64,000 bases of DNA from Tetranychus cinnabarinus (taxonomy: Eukaryota; Arthropoda; Arachnida; Trombidiformes; Tetranychidae): positions 5,518,001 through 5,582,000 of the forward strand of contig WHVY01000001.1 in assembly GCA_022266195.1 (NCBI GenBank), read 5' to 3'. This document shows, one piece after another, positions 37,262-49,118 of the stretch. Every line of letters starts with the position of its first letter. Positions within the stretch are counted from its first letter, which is position 1. The notes under the pieces were generated by a model. It worked only from the letters and a program-made list of their open reading frames with translations. It was not told the origin of the DNA and ran no database searches. A program made the translations under genes and the position numbers.

Positions 37262-38319
37262 GCTGCTCGCCGCAGGTTTCATTTCTGGCTTATTATCATT
37301 GTTAGGGTGGGAAGATTTGTTATCAAAAGAAGATCCATTTATTTTAACAATTAAACGTGGAATCCTTTGTATGCAACGAGAGGAGTTCGATAAAGCTGAG
37401 ATTATCCTACACGCTGCTCTTTCCAATGCTGTTGATATGGTAATTATTCATTGAATGAATGTTTTTGTGAACATATTATAAATCTTTATTCCACCAATTT
37501 ATTGATTAGGGCAACAGCAAAGCAATCGCATACATCTATTCGCTTATGGGCAATGTCGCTTTTCTTAAAGGCGATTATGAAAAATCTGAGAAGATTTACA
37601 AAGATCTGATCAAACGATTATTGGAATTCGGTATGTAATATATTTTTTTTTTGATGAAAATTACTAATATTTATGATTTCAATACTCTCTGTCTCTCTCT
37701 AGGTATAGAAGAAGATCATGAAGCAATAGTAGAAATTTCACTAAAATTAGCAACTATATATAGTAAATTAGGAAAATTTAGCAAAGCAGATGTTGGTTTC
37801 AGTCATTGTTTAAGTATTCAAAAGAAACGAGCAAACCAAATTGAAAATGATAAAAAGACTAAGAATGAATTATCAGATTCAGATATAAATAGCCTGGCTT
37901 TGTATGGAATGGCTCTTGATTTTTATGGCAAACACTTGCTTCGTAAACAAGAATATGATGGAGCATTAAAATACACTCTTGACGCTTTAGCAGTCTGCGA
38001 AAAAGTCAATGGAAAGAACGCTCATCAAACAATGATTCTGCTTAGTGATGTTGGTACGCTGCTCAATTTAACGAACAATTTTGACGAAGCTGATGAATAT
38101 TTTAAGAAAGCAATAAAAGTTGGAACTATCATCGAGTCAGATCACCTAAAAACATTGTACTACAATGTCGGAATGAACGATTTAATGCGACGTAACTGGC
38201 CGTCAGCACAGCAAAACTGTGACGCATCTTATAGATTTGCCAAAAAAGATGATGACATTTATATCATGGGTATGGCTGAAGATTGTTTGAAAAAAATAAG
38301 AGCACAAGTTGTTCAATAA
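37262..38319 (+). CDS. TTC19: TTC19-like tetratricopeptide repeat protein (5' exon not identified)
   Basis: Three exons seen: 37262-37439, 37510-37630 and 37703-38319, about 305 residues from the first visible codon. The series begins with a hydrophobic segment (AAGFISGLLSLLGW), followed by TIKRGILCMQREEFDKAEIIL, which matches the first helix pair of TTC19, then repeated TPR helix pairs (KAIAYIYSLMGNVAFLKGDYEKSE; EISLKLATIYSKLGKFSKAD; TMILLSDVGTLLNLTNNFDEADEYF). TTC19 is an inner-membrane mitochondrial factor needed for respiratory complex III maintenance; that role is inferred from family. The first exon enters in phase 2, so an upstream exon with the start codon and mitochondrial presequence is missing from this annotation. 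It is convergent with the GON4L-like gene, about 130 bp between stops. Confidence 0.82.
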
Positions 38320-38449
38320 AGTAATTTAATTATTTATTATTGAAAAGCGTTTATGAAAAAAAGATATCGGGCGTTGTGAAGTATATTTTGTGCCGAGGCA
38401 ATTAATTTGAGCTAACAGAGCTCGAAAAAAATGTAGTATGATAAAAAAA

Positions 38450-41400
38450 TTAATTTGAGTCATTTTTTTCAGAATCTTGATTGATTTTTTCATGTTTAAA
38501 TAGGTCCATTAATTTGTTGAATCTTTCAACAACATTATCACAAGGACGATTGAGTTTACAAGAGATTTCTTTAAACAATTCAATCAGGTTTGCTTCATCG
38601 TCAATTGACACTTTTGCTTTACAAAATTCCAATAGTAATTTATCTTCAGCCAAAGTCCATGGTTTTTCATTATTACATGATTCTGTTTCAACTGAACTTT
38701 GTGTACTGTTAGATTGATCAACACTAACACTGGGTTCAACTGTTTGCGGACTTGCTGACTCTGGTTGATTCACAACAGCTCTAGATTCACGAAGTCCTAG
38801 GTATTGCACTTCAGCAGGCTGAATCTTTTTAGGACCCTGAAGATAGATTTTTCCTCCAATAAACTTCAAACTACAAGACGCACAATGACGAAGAGGAGCA
38901 CTTGTAGCATTTTCAGAGCCATTACTGGAACTGCAATTATTGTTATTGTTAACATTATTGTGACAAATCTTACAAGGGCACGCATTTGTACCATATTTAC
39001 TTTCTTCGCCATTTAAATCAACCATTACATTCTCAAAAGAGTCATCGCCTTCATCGTCAGCTGCATTCAAATCTTGAGCATTGGTGATTGCAATGTTGTC
39101 AAAATCTTCATCATTAGCAAATAGATAATCTTTTGGTTTTTCATCCAAAAATAGACTAGAAAATTCATTTATAAGATATGGATGACCACTAATCGCTTTG
39201 CTAACGGCAGCTTTTAATCTTTGTTTGTTAACTGGTGTCTCAGATAATTTCAATTGAACCAAGGTTTTGTGCAGTCTTGGGATACAATTAGGTTCCACTG
39301 CTGAGTAAACCTCCAATTTGCGAATAAAACTCAAATATCGTCTCCAATGAAGATATTGGTACATTTTTCCACACTCTTGAGCTTCAGATGCATTTAGAAG
39401 AAGAACAAAATCCTCCATCACTTGTTGTGCATTCACTTTACGCAATAATTTTTCAGTTTTTTGATGTAGATCTTTGATGGAACCATTAGTTGATCTTTGT
39501 TTACCAAACTCGTTTAAGTAGTTTAAAAATTGGACATAGTCCTCGTCACTTTTCAAGGCTTCCCGGACCTTGTTTATAAAACATTGGACCATTATTTGTT
39601 CTTTCTGTTCACGATTGTAATCATTAAGCAACCAATCTTCCGAAAGAAGAAGTACCGTGGATTCTTTGTGCTTAGTGACAAGTGACTTTTTGGCTTCTTT
39701 TTTGCTGACAGAACTAGATTCATGTGACTTATTCCGACCTTTATTGCTGGTAATTGTTGAACTGGCAACCATCAAAGCGGCAAGATCACTTTCATCATCA
39801 TCTTCGTTCTGAACTGCATTATCAGAATTGAATACTGCGAGATCTTCACCCATTGGAATATCGTTATCTTGACAATTAGAAGATGATTTTTCTTCAATAT
39901 TTTCAGATTGAGCAACTTCTTCCACTATATCAGAGACTTCAATTTCCAATTTATCTTCACTATTAACCTCACCAGACGTTTGAAGAGGCAAGCTTTGGTT
40001 TACTTCACAGGTGGTTGAGATAGGAGGAGACAACGAAGGGGTTTTCTCTACATTGATCACAGTGATTTCAGGGGAGGTTAAGCTTGGCATAGGTTTGGGT
40101 TTGATGTAAGGTAATTTACTCAGATAACGATATCGCCGAAGAACAATACTTGTTTCTTTGTTGGGTGATGATAAAGTCGAAGGATATTTAAGCGAATAAG
40201 TACCTTTGAGAGGAGAAAGTTTGAGACGAGGTAGAACTTTTGTTTTGGTATTAGCTATAAAATTGGGATCCAAATGTTTTGCTAACCATTCAGGTAAATC
40301 ACTTAGGTTTGAGTAGTCTAATTTAGGCTGTGGCATTTTTCTAGGTATCGGCAAAAGTTTACCATACTTAATATAAAAAGTAATGGGATTACTTTCATCA
40401 CATTTTCCAATTGATTCATCATTTATATGGCGTCTTTTATTTTTAATGTGCATCCTAATTTGGTCAACACTTTTCACCGGAAGCAATAGCTGCTTTATAT
40501 ATTGACAAACAAGTTTTTTGTCAACACTGCTAAATTGTTCTAAACCTAAAGCAATCAAATGGTCTTCTGCAAGGCTGAATTTTGTTTTAGTTTTGGCGTT
40601 AGCTTTTTTTTGATTGTCACATAGTTTAATATCTGGAAAACCACTTCGAGGTAAGAGATGATGATATTGAAAAACGTGAGGATTATTTGCAATGATTGGT
40701 CTAACAATAACAGGGACTGGACATTGTCGCCATGAGTTTGCGGTAACTGTTATATTACTTGGATTTATTGGGTGATCCTCCAAAATTTTTAGGGCACCGG
40801 GCAGATTTGGAGTTCGAAAAATGGAAACTTCTTTTCCACAAGCAAATTGATTAATTTCTTTGATTAGGAAAGCAGCATTTTCAGCCACATTTCCCATAGT
40901 TTGACTGGTCATAGTTAATAAATACTGTTGTGTCAAAAGTTGAACATGTTGTGCCATTTGATGATGTAAAAGAATAACGTCTTCATCGGTAAAAAATGCA
41001 CTCCACTTTGAGAGATCACTAGTTGATGCTGCTTCCAAATCAATTTTCTCAACTGGAGCAACTTCTAAATTATTTTGAATCACAGCTTCATGATTTTCTT
41101 TTCCAGCAAGCTCATCTACATCCTCAAATACACTATAATCAGGGTCTTTGGCTTCATCTTCGTCAAATATTCTGCTAGGATTGTCTTGATACAGTGAGTT
41201 AAGAAAATTTAACCATTCGTCATCATCAACTTTAGCTGGTTCGTACAAATCCTCAGTTACATCCGGGAACTCTTTAGTATCCTTAGGTTCCTCTTCAATC
41301 TGAAATTTTGATCTAGTTCGACGAGCGATTGTGTCACTTTCACTCATTTCAATATCAGAAGGTTCATCTGATCGACATGGGTCCCCCATAAACAAGTCTT

Positions 41401-41623
41401 CAATAATCTCTTCTTCTTCATCTTCAACCTCTTCTTCCTCTGCTGGATTATATTCATCATCATTTTCATCTTCATCCAACTCGAGCAAGTCAAATATTGA
41501 CATTGGTTGAATACTGGTTGTGAAAAAAGGTGTGAAAGAGAAACATAGTTAGGCAAGAAAATTAACCAAATGAAACAAAATATAATTAAAAACTAACCTT
41601 TTATTAGGCGATGAATGATCCAT
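38450..41623 (-). CDS. GON4L: GON4L-like nuclear regulator with SANT domain
   Basis: Two exons: a 26-base first exon at 41598-41623 (MDHSSPNK) and a large exon at 38450-41513; 1029 aa. The N-terminus (about residues 20-55) is very acidic (EEEEVEDEEEEIIED). About residues 170-400 hold the family's conserved region, including EDVILLHHQMAQHVQLLTQQ and RPIIANNPHVFQYHHLLPRSGFPD, followed by a SANT/Myb-like helix set (KFSLAEDHLIALGLEQF). A second SANT-like domain lies near the C-terminus (KPWTLAEDKLLLEFCKAKV). GON-4-like proteins (worm GON-4, zebrafish Udu) are chromatin-associated regulators of cell division. A Cys-rich patch CPCKICHN..CASC is worth noting as a possible metal site. The tiny first exon joins in frame (AG/T) to a residue upstream of the Met at 41503. 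Confidence 0.85.
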
Positions 41624-42396
41624 GATGACATCAGCTGTTTCTAGTTATCCAAAAAAATGTGAAAGAAGCAAAAGATTACATTGAAGTTGATGTTATTGAA
41701 TTGATTAATAATTATGTAGCAATTTGACTCACAAATGATGTTTAGATAAATCAAATTAAATAAGAAAAACAAAACAGATTTGAGTTTACAGATGTATGTT
41801 TACATGTGAAAAGAATGAAAAGTGAAAACAGTAACAGAGAATAACAGAGAAAAATTAGTGAAAATAGCATGTCCAAAAAGTGAGTTATTTTAAGAGATGT
41901 AAATTTTACTTGATTTGATGATAAAGATAAACGAACAATTAGCATAAATAGCTTTAAATCAACTCAATAAAGCATCAGTTATGATTATTTTTGACAAAAT
42001 TTCAGTTTCAAGGTATTTTAAATTGGCGGCTTCAATGCTTATTATGAGTTATGTGTTATTTGTTTATTTTTTCTGGTTAAATCCCCATAGAAACATCTAT
42101 GGTCGAGTTGAATATTGAATCACTCTAATTGATGAAATAGCTTGGAAAGATGGTCAAGTGTTAAGAGAGGGTTGGAAACTGATGGGAGTCTATTATTCGA
42201 GAATGGACAATTCCTAAGGCCATCGACTTTGCCCTTACAGTGATTGTTTACTGTGGTAGAGTCTACAGTCTATATGTTTGAATGATCTCAGTGTTTAATC
42301 CATTCACCAGTAACATTTTCATCCACTGCCATTAAATATGAAAACTAATGCTGATTGTTGGCCATTGTTTCAACAATAATTTCCCTTCTGCCCACT
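41624..42396. other. Divergent promoter region
   Basis: 773 bp between the starts of the GON4L-like gene (-) and the unrecognised gene (+). No coding exon is supported. A short upstream open frame starts at an ATG near 42338 and stops before the main ATG at 42397. Confidence 0.5.
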
Positions 42397-44396
42397 ATGA
42401 CTGATTCAACTATAGATGAAACTTACGTTCCTGGAGGATTTTCAACTGAAAGTGGATATTCTCTTGGTGAGGTAAGCAAACAAAATGATTTATCAAATGA
42501 CCACCACTTTGTTTTGTATCAGCTTTACATGGTTTTCAACTCCATTTGAACTACATTAATCAACCTGACCAATAAAATAGATTAAAATCAGTGATTTTAT
42601 CTAGTGTAAACATCATAAACTAAAGTGTTTCATTTATATCTTGTCAACATCTTGTTTATAATTCAAATATTTATGACAAGATTCCCAAATTGAGATTATC
42701 ACTAATCTGTTTGATCTTGAAATGTTATTTGGACATGTAAATGATTGAAATTTTTTATTTTCTTTCCATTAACCAGGAGTGTGATCTGGAACATGATCAA
42801 TGGTTACAGAATTACCTGACAACAATCGATAAAATAGTGTTACTTGGTAAAGCTCCTGCTAAAGGATTGTCCGAACCTGTAATTAATGAATGTTATCAAT
42901 GGCGCGATAAGTTTAGGCAAAAATTCTCGGAGTAAGTATACTTTCAATACAACATGAATTATTTCAAAAATCATCCAATACTTATACTGGAAGCTCTTAC
43001 ATTAACCAATTACTTATGTGATTATGTGCATTCAGTTCATGTAAGATTAAGTCACAGTTAAGTCGGAATCAAATAGGAAGTGAGATTTACTCTTTGGTTA
43101 CACTTTTAATTTTGAAGATGTGCTTAGTGATTGTATCAAGTATGAGATAAACCTTATTCCAGTCAAACATAAAGTATGCTGTAAAATAGAAAATATTATC
43201 TAAAGGCGGAATTGTTTTACTCCGCAAAAACACCTCGGAACCTCCGAGTCGAAAGTATAAACCTTGAGAAATACAAAACATACATTTCCTACTCACAATT
43301 ATTGAATAGGATCGTATGGTAATTTCTGGTGATTTAAGTCATTTTGCAGCTGACTGAGACTTTGATTGTATCGCTTAACGCAGTTATCCACAGTTTTCAG
43401 TATCATTTCAGAATATCGACTAATTTTAATTTGATTATTGTTTTCTTTGTTTCTCCTGTCAAGAAGTGAAAGAGGATCAATTTTTTTAAAATACTCTAAC
43501 CAGACGGACAGTAACTGGACAAATTTTGAGACACGGTATGTCAATTAGTAACGATGTTAGTGGTGTTTGAAATTGGTTAATCAAGTAATGTTTCTCATCA
43601 AACAGGAGTGCAACTTCAAAGTCATCTATTGAAAGCTTCAAATGGGACCCATCAAGATTGATTTCACGTTTTTCTAGACAACAGTGTAAGATCAAGCTTA
43701 TTTACCAGTCAATTTACTCATCTTTGAATCCTGAATCAAAATAATTCATAAAACTCAAAACTAATTTCTATTCAATCTTTCTAGATGATCTAAGTAGCAG
43801 TACAACGTCAAAATCATCATCTGATACATCGCAAATCACTTTAAGCAGTCGTGGCAGCATAAGTGAAGAGAATGGAGGAAAAGGACTCGGAGCGTCTCGA
43901 GCAGTCATTTTAGAACCATTAAAATCGCATAACAAAAGTGTTCCTTCAACTATTGACGATGTTGGCCCATCAATTAAAAAGCCTAAGCCCATACAGCTTC
44001 CTCCAATCAATGGCAAACCAAGTAAAATATCAAAAAGACTCGGCTCAATAAATGCTTCAAATAATCAAGTCATACACAAGAAAGGTAAGCATAAGAGTAC
44101 CAGAATTGTGCTTATCACTAATGTACTCGAATCTAGTTAATGCACACTCAGTGTGTACTTAAAACTCACAATGTCAGTACAATTCATACTAATGTAATCC
44201 TTTTTTGCTTCCAGGATTCCCATCGCCTCCTGTGTTTTTTTCAATCAACGATATATTTGCTCATAAGACTAACACTGATGATTATATGAGTAAATCTGAA
44301 AACATATTCGAGCACAAAAATCAAGCAAAATCGAAAGGATTTTTCCGAAACTATCAAAAGGCTGAGAAATACCAAGCAAATGGATCATCTTCTTGA
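42397..44396 (+). CDS. Unrecognised four-exon gene
   Basis: Exons 42397-42471, 42777-42931, 43801-44084 and 44215-44396 give 231 aa in frame. The acceptor for exon 3 is chosen because the stronger-looking one at about 43785 would put a stop at once unless a small extra exon intervenes; a 5-base micro-exon at about 43037-43041 would also restore the frame. I do not recognise the family. The N-terminus has an acidic, Trp-containing segment (ECDLEHDQWLQNYLTTIDK .. CYQWRDKFRQKF), followed by a Ser-rich low-complexity middle (SSTTSKSSSDTSQITLSS), a Lys/Pro stretch (IKKPKPIQLPPI) and a polar C-terminus. There is no signal peptide or membrane segment. It looks like a largely disordered intracellular adaptor with one folded N-terminal part; that is inference. 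Confidence 0.65.
43280..43690 (-). other. Protein-like antisense frames inside the intron of the unrecognised gene
   Basis: Two overlapping minus-strand frames have balanced, non-repetitive composition: one contains REINLDGSHLKLSIDDF and the other RRNKENNNQIKISRYSEM followed by a helical segment ending LPYDPIQ. A possible acceptor (TTGTCTAG) precedes the first and another (CTTGACAG) lies within the second, so this could be two exons of a nested gene or the frameshifted remnant of one. No start codon or upstream exon is identified and I do not recognise the protein. Confidence 0.35.
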
Positions 44397-45858
44397 AACA
44401 ATCAACTTAGCGATTTAAATTGAATCTCATTTTTTACAATCAAAATCAAAGATTTCTTCATCGTTTGTAGATGAATATTTCATCATAAAAAACATGTTTA
44501 TTTTCAATTATAAAATAATCATTCGATGTGATACACTCAAAATATATTAATATTTAATCTTGATATTTATCATTGGGTAATCTTGTAAGATTTTGATTTG
44601 CTTTTTGAATCAGATTATTTTGAAGCGGATTAAGCTACCAATCAGGGTTAAAGGTGTAGAGATATGACTTATGACTAAACAATAGCAATGAAAATTTTCT
44701 TTATCATAAGGTGTAATTCCTAATCATGTGCGGTTGATAATCTATCAAGTTAATCAATCTCGTGTTGCCTGTTAATGGAGTGGAAACTTATGAGTAATCA
44801 AGTATAAATCATCAATATTTACCATATTAATGAAAAGCGAAATCAGAATAAAGATTAGACAAGGTTAAGATGGTCGTATCGACTTGTTTTGCATTCGATT
44901 GTTATTTAATCCAAAGTAACACAATCAGGTAACTGGAGGACTCGGCAAATAAACAACTCGTGATGCCATTTACATTGTAAGACTAGTAAACAATGTAACA
45001 ATCGGGTTTATCAATGCAAACACAACAACAATGATGTTTGTCAAAAAATTGTATCTTGAACCCTTTTCCAACCAATATCATTGAATGTCATTAATGAGAC
45101 ATTATTGAAATCATCTGAATCTCTAGGATTAACTATTATACATTTACTGTTAGATATATGAATCCACTTACTTTACAGGGAACATTTTAGTCCACCTTTT
45201 CACGAGACTTTCATCTGATTAGATCGTCTCTTTGAAATTGACAATCTTGATTGTAGGTACATTATTTAACCTGTTTACCAATTGTTTGCAAGATGCCAAA
45301 CCAATTGTTGGCATTTCTTTTTGTGTCTTTCAATCTTGATAATTGTCTGTTTCTTGATTTACCGCCATCTTCCTCATCAATCAGGTTATATTGTAGTCGT
45401 TTAATCAACAACAATCAATCTCTCACAGTTTCCTTCTTCCTAATCATATTATTTTCAACTCTCTAGGAGGCCTTCTACCTTTCATATTTGTCTTGCTTAC
45501 CTTCTTGTGATATTTAATTTTGAAGAGATCTCTTGACCGTACAAGAGATCTCTTCACAATTAAAGTTAATTTACAATTGAAACCTTCACATTCGGAAAAA
45601 CAAATTTGTTGACGCATTTTTATCCAATCTAATGAAGTTTTTTTTTGGTGAAACCACAATCAGATGTTCAATTGTACTCACCGGCAAAGTCAAATTACAA
45701 TGTCAATACAGTCAGTCCTTAGCAACATCTAACGTCTAGAGTAAAAAATATTGAAAGCTATTTAATCAATCTGATTACTGGACTAAACCATTCAGATATT
45801 CAATTAGATTTTCAAGATTCTCATTTTGCCGGATTAACTGAAAATAGTTTAATCTTTC
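44397..45858. other. Intergenic; contains a paired palindrome
   Basis: No gene is recognised. At 45522-45555, GAAGAGATCTCTTG and CAAGAGATCTCTTC form a 14-base inverted pair separated by ACCGTA. Confidence 0.5.
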
Positions 45859-46140
45859 GGTAACAGTTTCGTTTTACGGACAAAGGCGTGAACATTAAAA
45901 CATATGATTTTTTGGTTAGGTTAGGTTAGATCAAGGGGCTGTTGGTTGGTCGGTCAGGTTAGGTTAGGTTAGGTTAGGTTAGGTTTGGTAAGGTTAGGGT
46001 GGGCTTAGGTTGGCCTGGGGCCTTAATTAGCTTCATTTAATTCAATTGTTCATAAAGAGCGCCCTTAAAAGACGTCTACCATTGGATGATTTTTAATGTT
46101 CACGCCTTTGTCCGTAAAACGAAACTGTTACCAATCTTTC
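45851..46140. mobile_element. Short TIR element with internal TTAGG repeats and 8-bp target duplication
   Basis: The element spans 45859-46132 (274 bp). Its terminal inverted repeats are 42 bases and perfect, each starting GGTAACAGTTTCGTTTTACG when read inward. It is flanked on both sides by the direct repeat AATCTTTC (45851-45858 and 46133-46140), an 8-bp target-site duplication. The inside lacks a coding frame and holds a run of TTAGG-type units at about 45914-46015. An 8-bp duplication is typical of hAT and P superfamily transposons; the termini do not let me choose. It is non-autonomous. Confidence 0.9.
45914..46015 (+). repeat. Interstitial TTAGG (arthropod telomere-type) repeats
   Basis: Perfect tandem GGTTA units run at 45957-45983, with further perfect and degenerate units on both sides (for example at 45915-45930 and 45984-46012). 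TTAGG is the canonical arthropod telomere repeat. Here it lies inside a transposable element, so it is not evidence of a chromosome end. Confidence 0.9.
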
Positions 46141-48860
46141 AATTTAAAATGAAATCAGTTAAATTGCAGCAAATCTGTCAATTGATCAATCAAAGTAATT
46201 TCATTTCTTTCATCCTTTCCAATTGATCCCAACTCAGAAAAGGTTATTGGACCTTTAAATGGTCTCTATATTTAGAATCACTTTCATTTGGTGAAAAAAA
46301 AGTCAAGCATAACTTATTATTATAATAATATGGATAACAATTGATTAGTTATTCAAATTTGACCATTCAATGTTAACAAGTGATTCTATAAGTTGTAATT
46401 AAAAGGCAATTAGGGATTCATTTGATTGCACTCTTGCAAATTGCTAGGGATTGAAAGATATTCATCGCTTAAAATCTGATTTTGTGTGGTTAGAGAGGAA
46501 ATATCACAATATTTAACAGACAATAGAGTAAATGTTATTTACTATATTGATAATATTCTAATTAATTTACTTGACAAGTGCTTCACAAGAGGATGATGAT
46601 GGTTGAAATGATAATCATGATCTTTCTAATTTATCCAATTGACACGCGAAAAGAGACACGCGACTGTTAACTACAATTTAATAATTGCTGTTACGATAAT
46701 TTTTTGTGTAATCATACCAACAGTGTGTATAAGATACAATTGTTATCACACATCAGCTAATGCACAACAATCAAGTAGAGCTTAACCATATCAGTTTAAC
46801 CATAACAATACAACCATTTTCATCAAAAAATCCTGTTCTAGTATGATAATACATGATAATCCAATTGTTTAACCAAATTGGATTCTATCGCATTATCATT
46901 TACCATCCTCATCTTTAAAGCATCAATATCTTTCATCGTGGTTAAACTGGTTAACCAAATATGGATTACACCTTAATTCAGATTTTTATAGCTTTCCACT
47001 TTGCTTGATAAGAGTTGACTGGTTTATCCAAATTTGTACTTGATTCCTGTAAAAAGAAGAAAACGAGAAAAATAATGTTAATTTATTTCCATTTTTTCGA
47101 AATATTTTTTTTGCGCTAAATTATAATTTAGTTTCAGTGTTTGTACCTCAACCAGGTTTCAGTATTCATTCACAATGGTCAATCCACAAACTGTATCTAA
47201 AACTGTGTTTAATTGCAATCTGAGTGACTTTTTGCTTTCATTGTCAACCAGCTATTGATTTTAAGTTGAAACAATTTGAGCGATCATTTCAACGAAACAA
47301 ATCAATATGAATTCAAGGTGGCATTTATCAGGCTAATATTGAATAAAATGCAAGTATAATAATCGTTATTTATATCCAGTTTGAATTTTCGTTTTCCTGT
47401 AATGATAACTATTAATTTAAGATTTCTTTTGCTTCTCATTTTCATCATCTATTAATCAATTTAACCTGATAATCCAAGATATTGAAAAAAATAAAGCTAA
47501 TCAATCAAATGTCACTTCCTAATCAAATGAATTGAAACAAATCTGGCCTGTAAAATATATCAGAATCATCTGAATGCAAGAAAATCGATTCAAATTAATT
47601 TGATTATTACTATTATAATGGAACAAATTAAAAGTATTGAAAGCCTTAAGCAAATGAATGTTGATACTTAAAACTCTTGAATGGGTATAAAAAATGGCTA
47701 ACAATTCAAAACTTTTGATAAAAAAACTGAATGAATCAATTTCAAAAGCAATAATAAAGCTGTTCATATTTAGCTCATATGTATTAAGCTGACCAATTTG
47801 CTTAAAGTTGAGCCAGTTCATGTTTCCGGGAAAAAAGCTATGAAATTGTCAGAAACATCATCATGTAAACGATAAGGCGATGAAGGGTTTGATAACTGTC
47901 GCTTCTTTTCCTTAAAACTGACCAACTGTAAGCAATTTCCTCAAATTGGTGGCAATTTTGATAATATTGAAAATGAATGTGAGAAAAAATATCATCCAAC
48001 ACCACCAATCAAACAGCTAATGGCTATTTGTGATTCAGCTAATAAATGTCATTGAGATTGCAACTCTCTTCCTATTCAATAAATCACAAAGCATTAGATT
48101 GTAATGGCAACCAAGTGATTAATCTTTTTCCGTTTACCTGCAATTATGAGAGAAAACAATTAAACTTAAAATGTATTATATGATAGACCAATGAATTAAT
48201 TGATATTTCAAGTAGTTCAACTACGATCTGCTGATGAAATTGACAATGCTTACAATAAAATACAAAGAAGGTTTTACCAAATAAAACGTGTTGAGTCTTG
48301 ATTATTGCTTGAAAAATGATCGTTATAATGAAAATGACACAATCGCAAATTCACTTGACAATAAACCAAAATAACCGGAGAGAACCAGCTTCGCTTTTCA
48401 AGTATATGAAATCAGGTCTTGTTAATGTCTTGTCTCTTGGAGAAAAAAAACTTTGATCAACTTCGAGATTTTACATTATCTGGTTTAGATCCTGATTACC
48501 AAATGAAATCCATGAAGAGAGCTAGCAAAGAGAGGAGAGACAGAAAGATAAAGATAGCGATGAGACCAACGGAAAAACGTAAAAAGATGATAATTAAAAA
48601 TGGAGACGAGAATTAGAAACGATATCATGATAAGTCTAATGATCAAGAGATCTCTTGAGTTAACTTGTGAGCAGCATTGAAAATCAGGAAAATGGATGAT
48701 TGTTGATGATTAAGAAATCGAGGGAAGGAGGAGGAAGGAGTTGAGGAGGAACCATTTCACCATTATCTATGTAAAAAAACAGTAAACAATGAAGTAAAAT
48801 TTAGCCCCATTAATTAGGGCTCTTTCCCCCCTCATCTTACCACCACAACAGCCAAAGTTG
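46141..48860. other. Intergenic; nothing recognisable
   Basis: About 2.7 kb, AT-rich, without a supportable gene. An open minus-strand frame of 100 codons at 47519-47821 has only low-complexity Phe/Ile/Asn/Leu composition. The 16-base palindrome TCAAGAGATCTCTTGA at 48643-48658 shares its core with the pair at 45522-45555. Confidence 0.5.
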
Positions 48861-48862
48861 GT

Positions 48863-48869
48863 ATAAAAG
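48863..48869 (+). promoter_or_regulatory. Probable TATA box of the myo-inositol oxygenase gene
   Basis: TATAAAA in GTTGGTATAAAAGTTTAAG, with a candidate start at about 48890-48895 (TCAATCAG). The coding ATG follows at 49119, giving a 5' leader of about 225 bases. No other strong TATA element lies between it and the ATG. Confidence 0.55.
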
Positions 48870-49118
48870 TTTAAGACATTCAATCAGAACTCATCATAAA
48901 AGTTTAACAAAATTTGAGCAACAAAAAAAAAATCTAAACTGCTTACTGTAAAAACAGCAAAGTTAACTCTGACTAACATAGTCAACAAAGCTTGCAGTGT
49001 CAACCAAGCTCTAAACGCTCATTTCAACACTTACTTCTTCTAGTTGCCATCCAAATTTACTGTATTTTTTTTGTAGTTTTAATAAGGTCCAATTGTTGAT
49101 CAAGTTAATTACCCAAGT

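Noticed and set aside
43183..43262. Possible tRNA-like hairpins (GGCGGA..TCCGC and CTCGGA..TCCGAG)
   Set aside because: The stems do not assemble into a cloverleaf with conserved A and B box positions.
43768..44016. Minus-strand open frame with many hydrophobic residues
   Set aside because: It is antisense to exon 3 of the unrecognised plus-strand gene, which has matching splice sites and phase.
45914..46015. TTAGG block as a chromosome end or fusion point
   Set aside because: The block sits inside a TIR element with a perfect target-site duplication and genes continue on both sides.
47519..47821. 100-codon minus-strand frame starting with ATG
   Set aside because: Composition is Asn/Phe/Ile/Leu rich without motif or splice context; likely chance.
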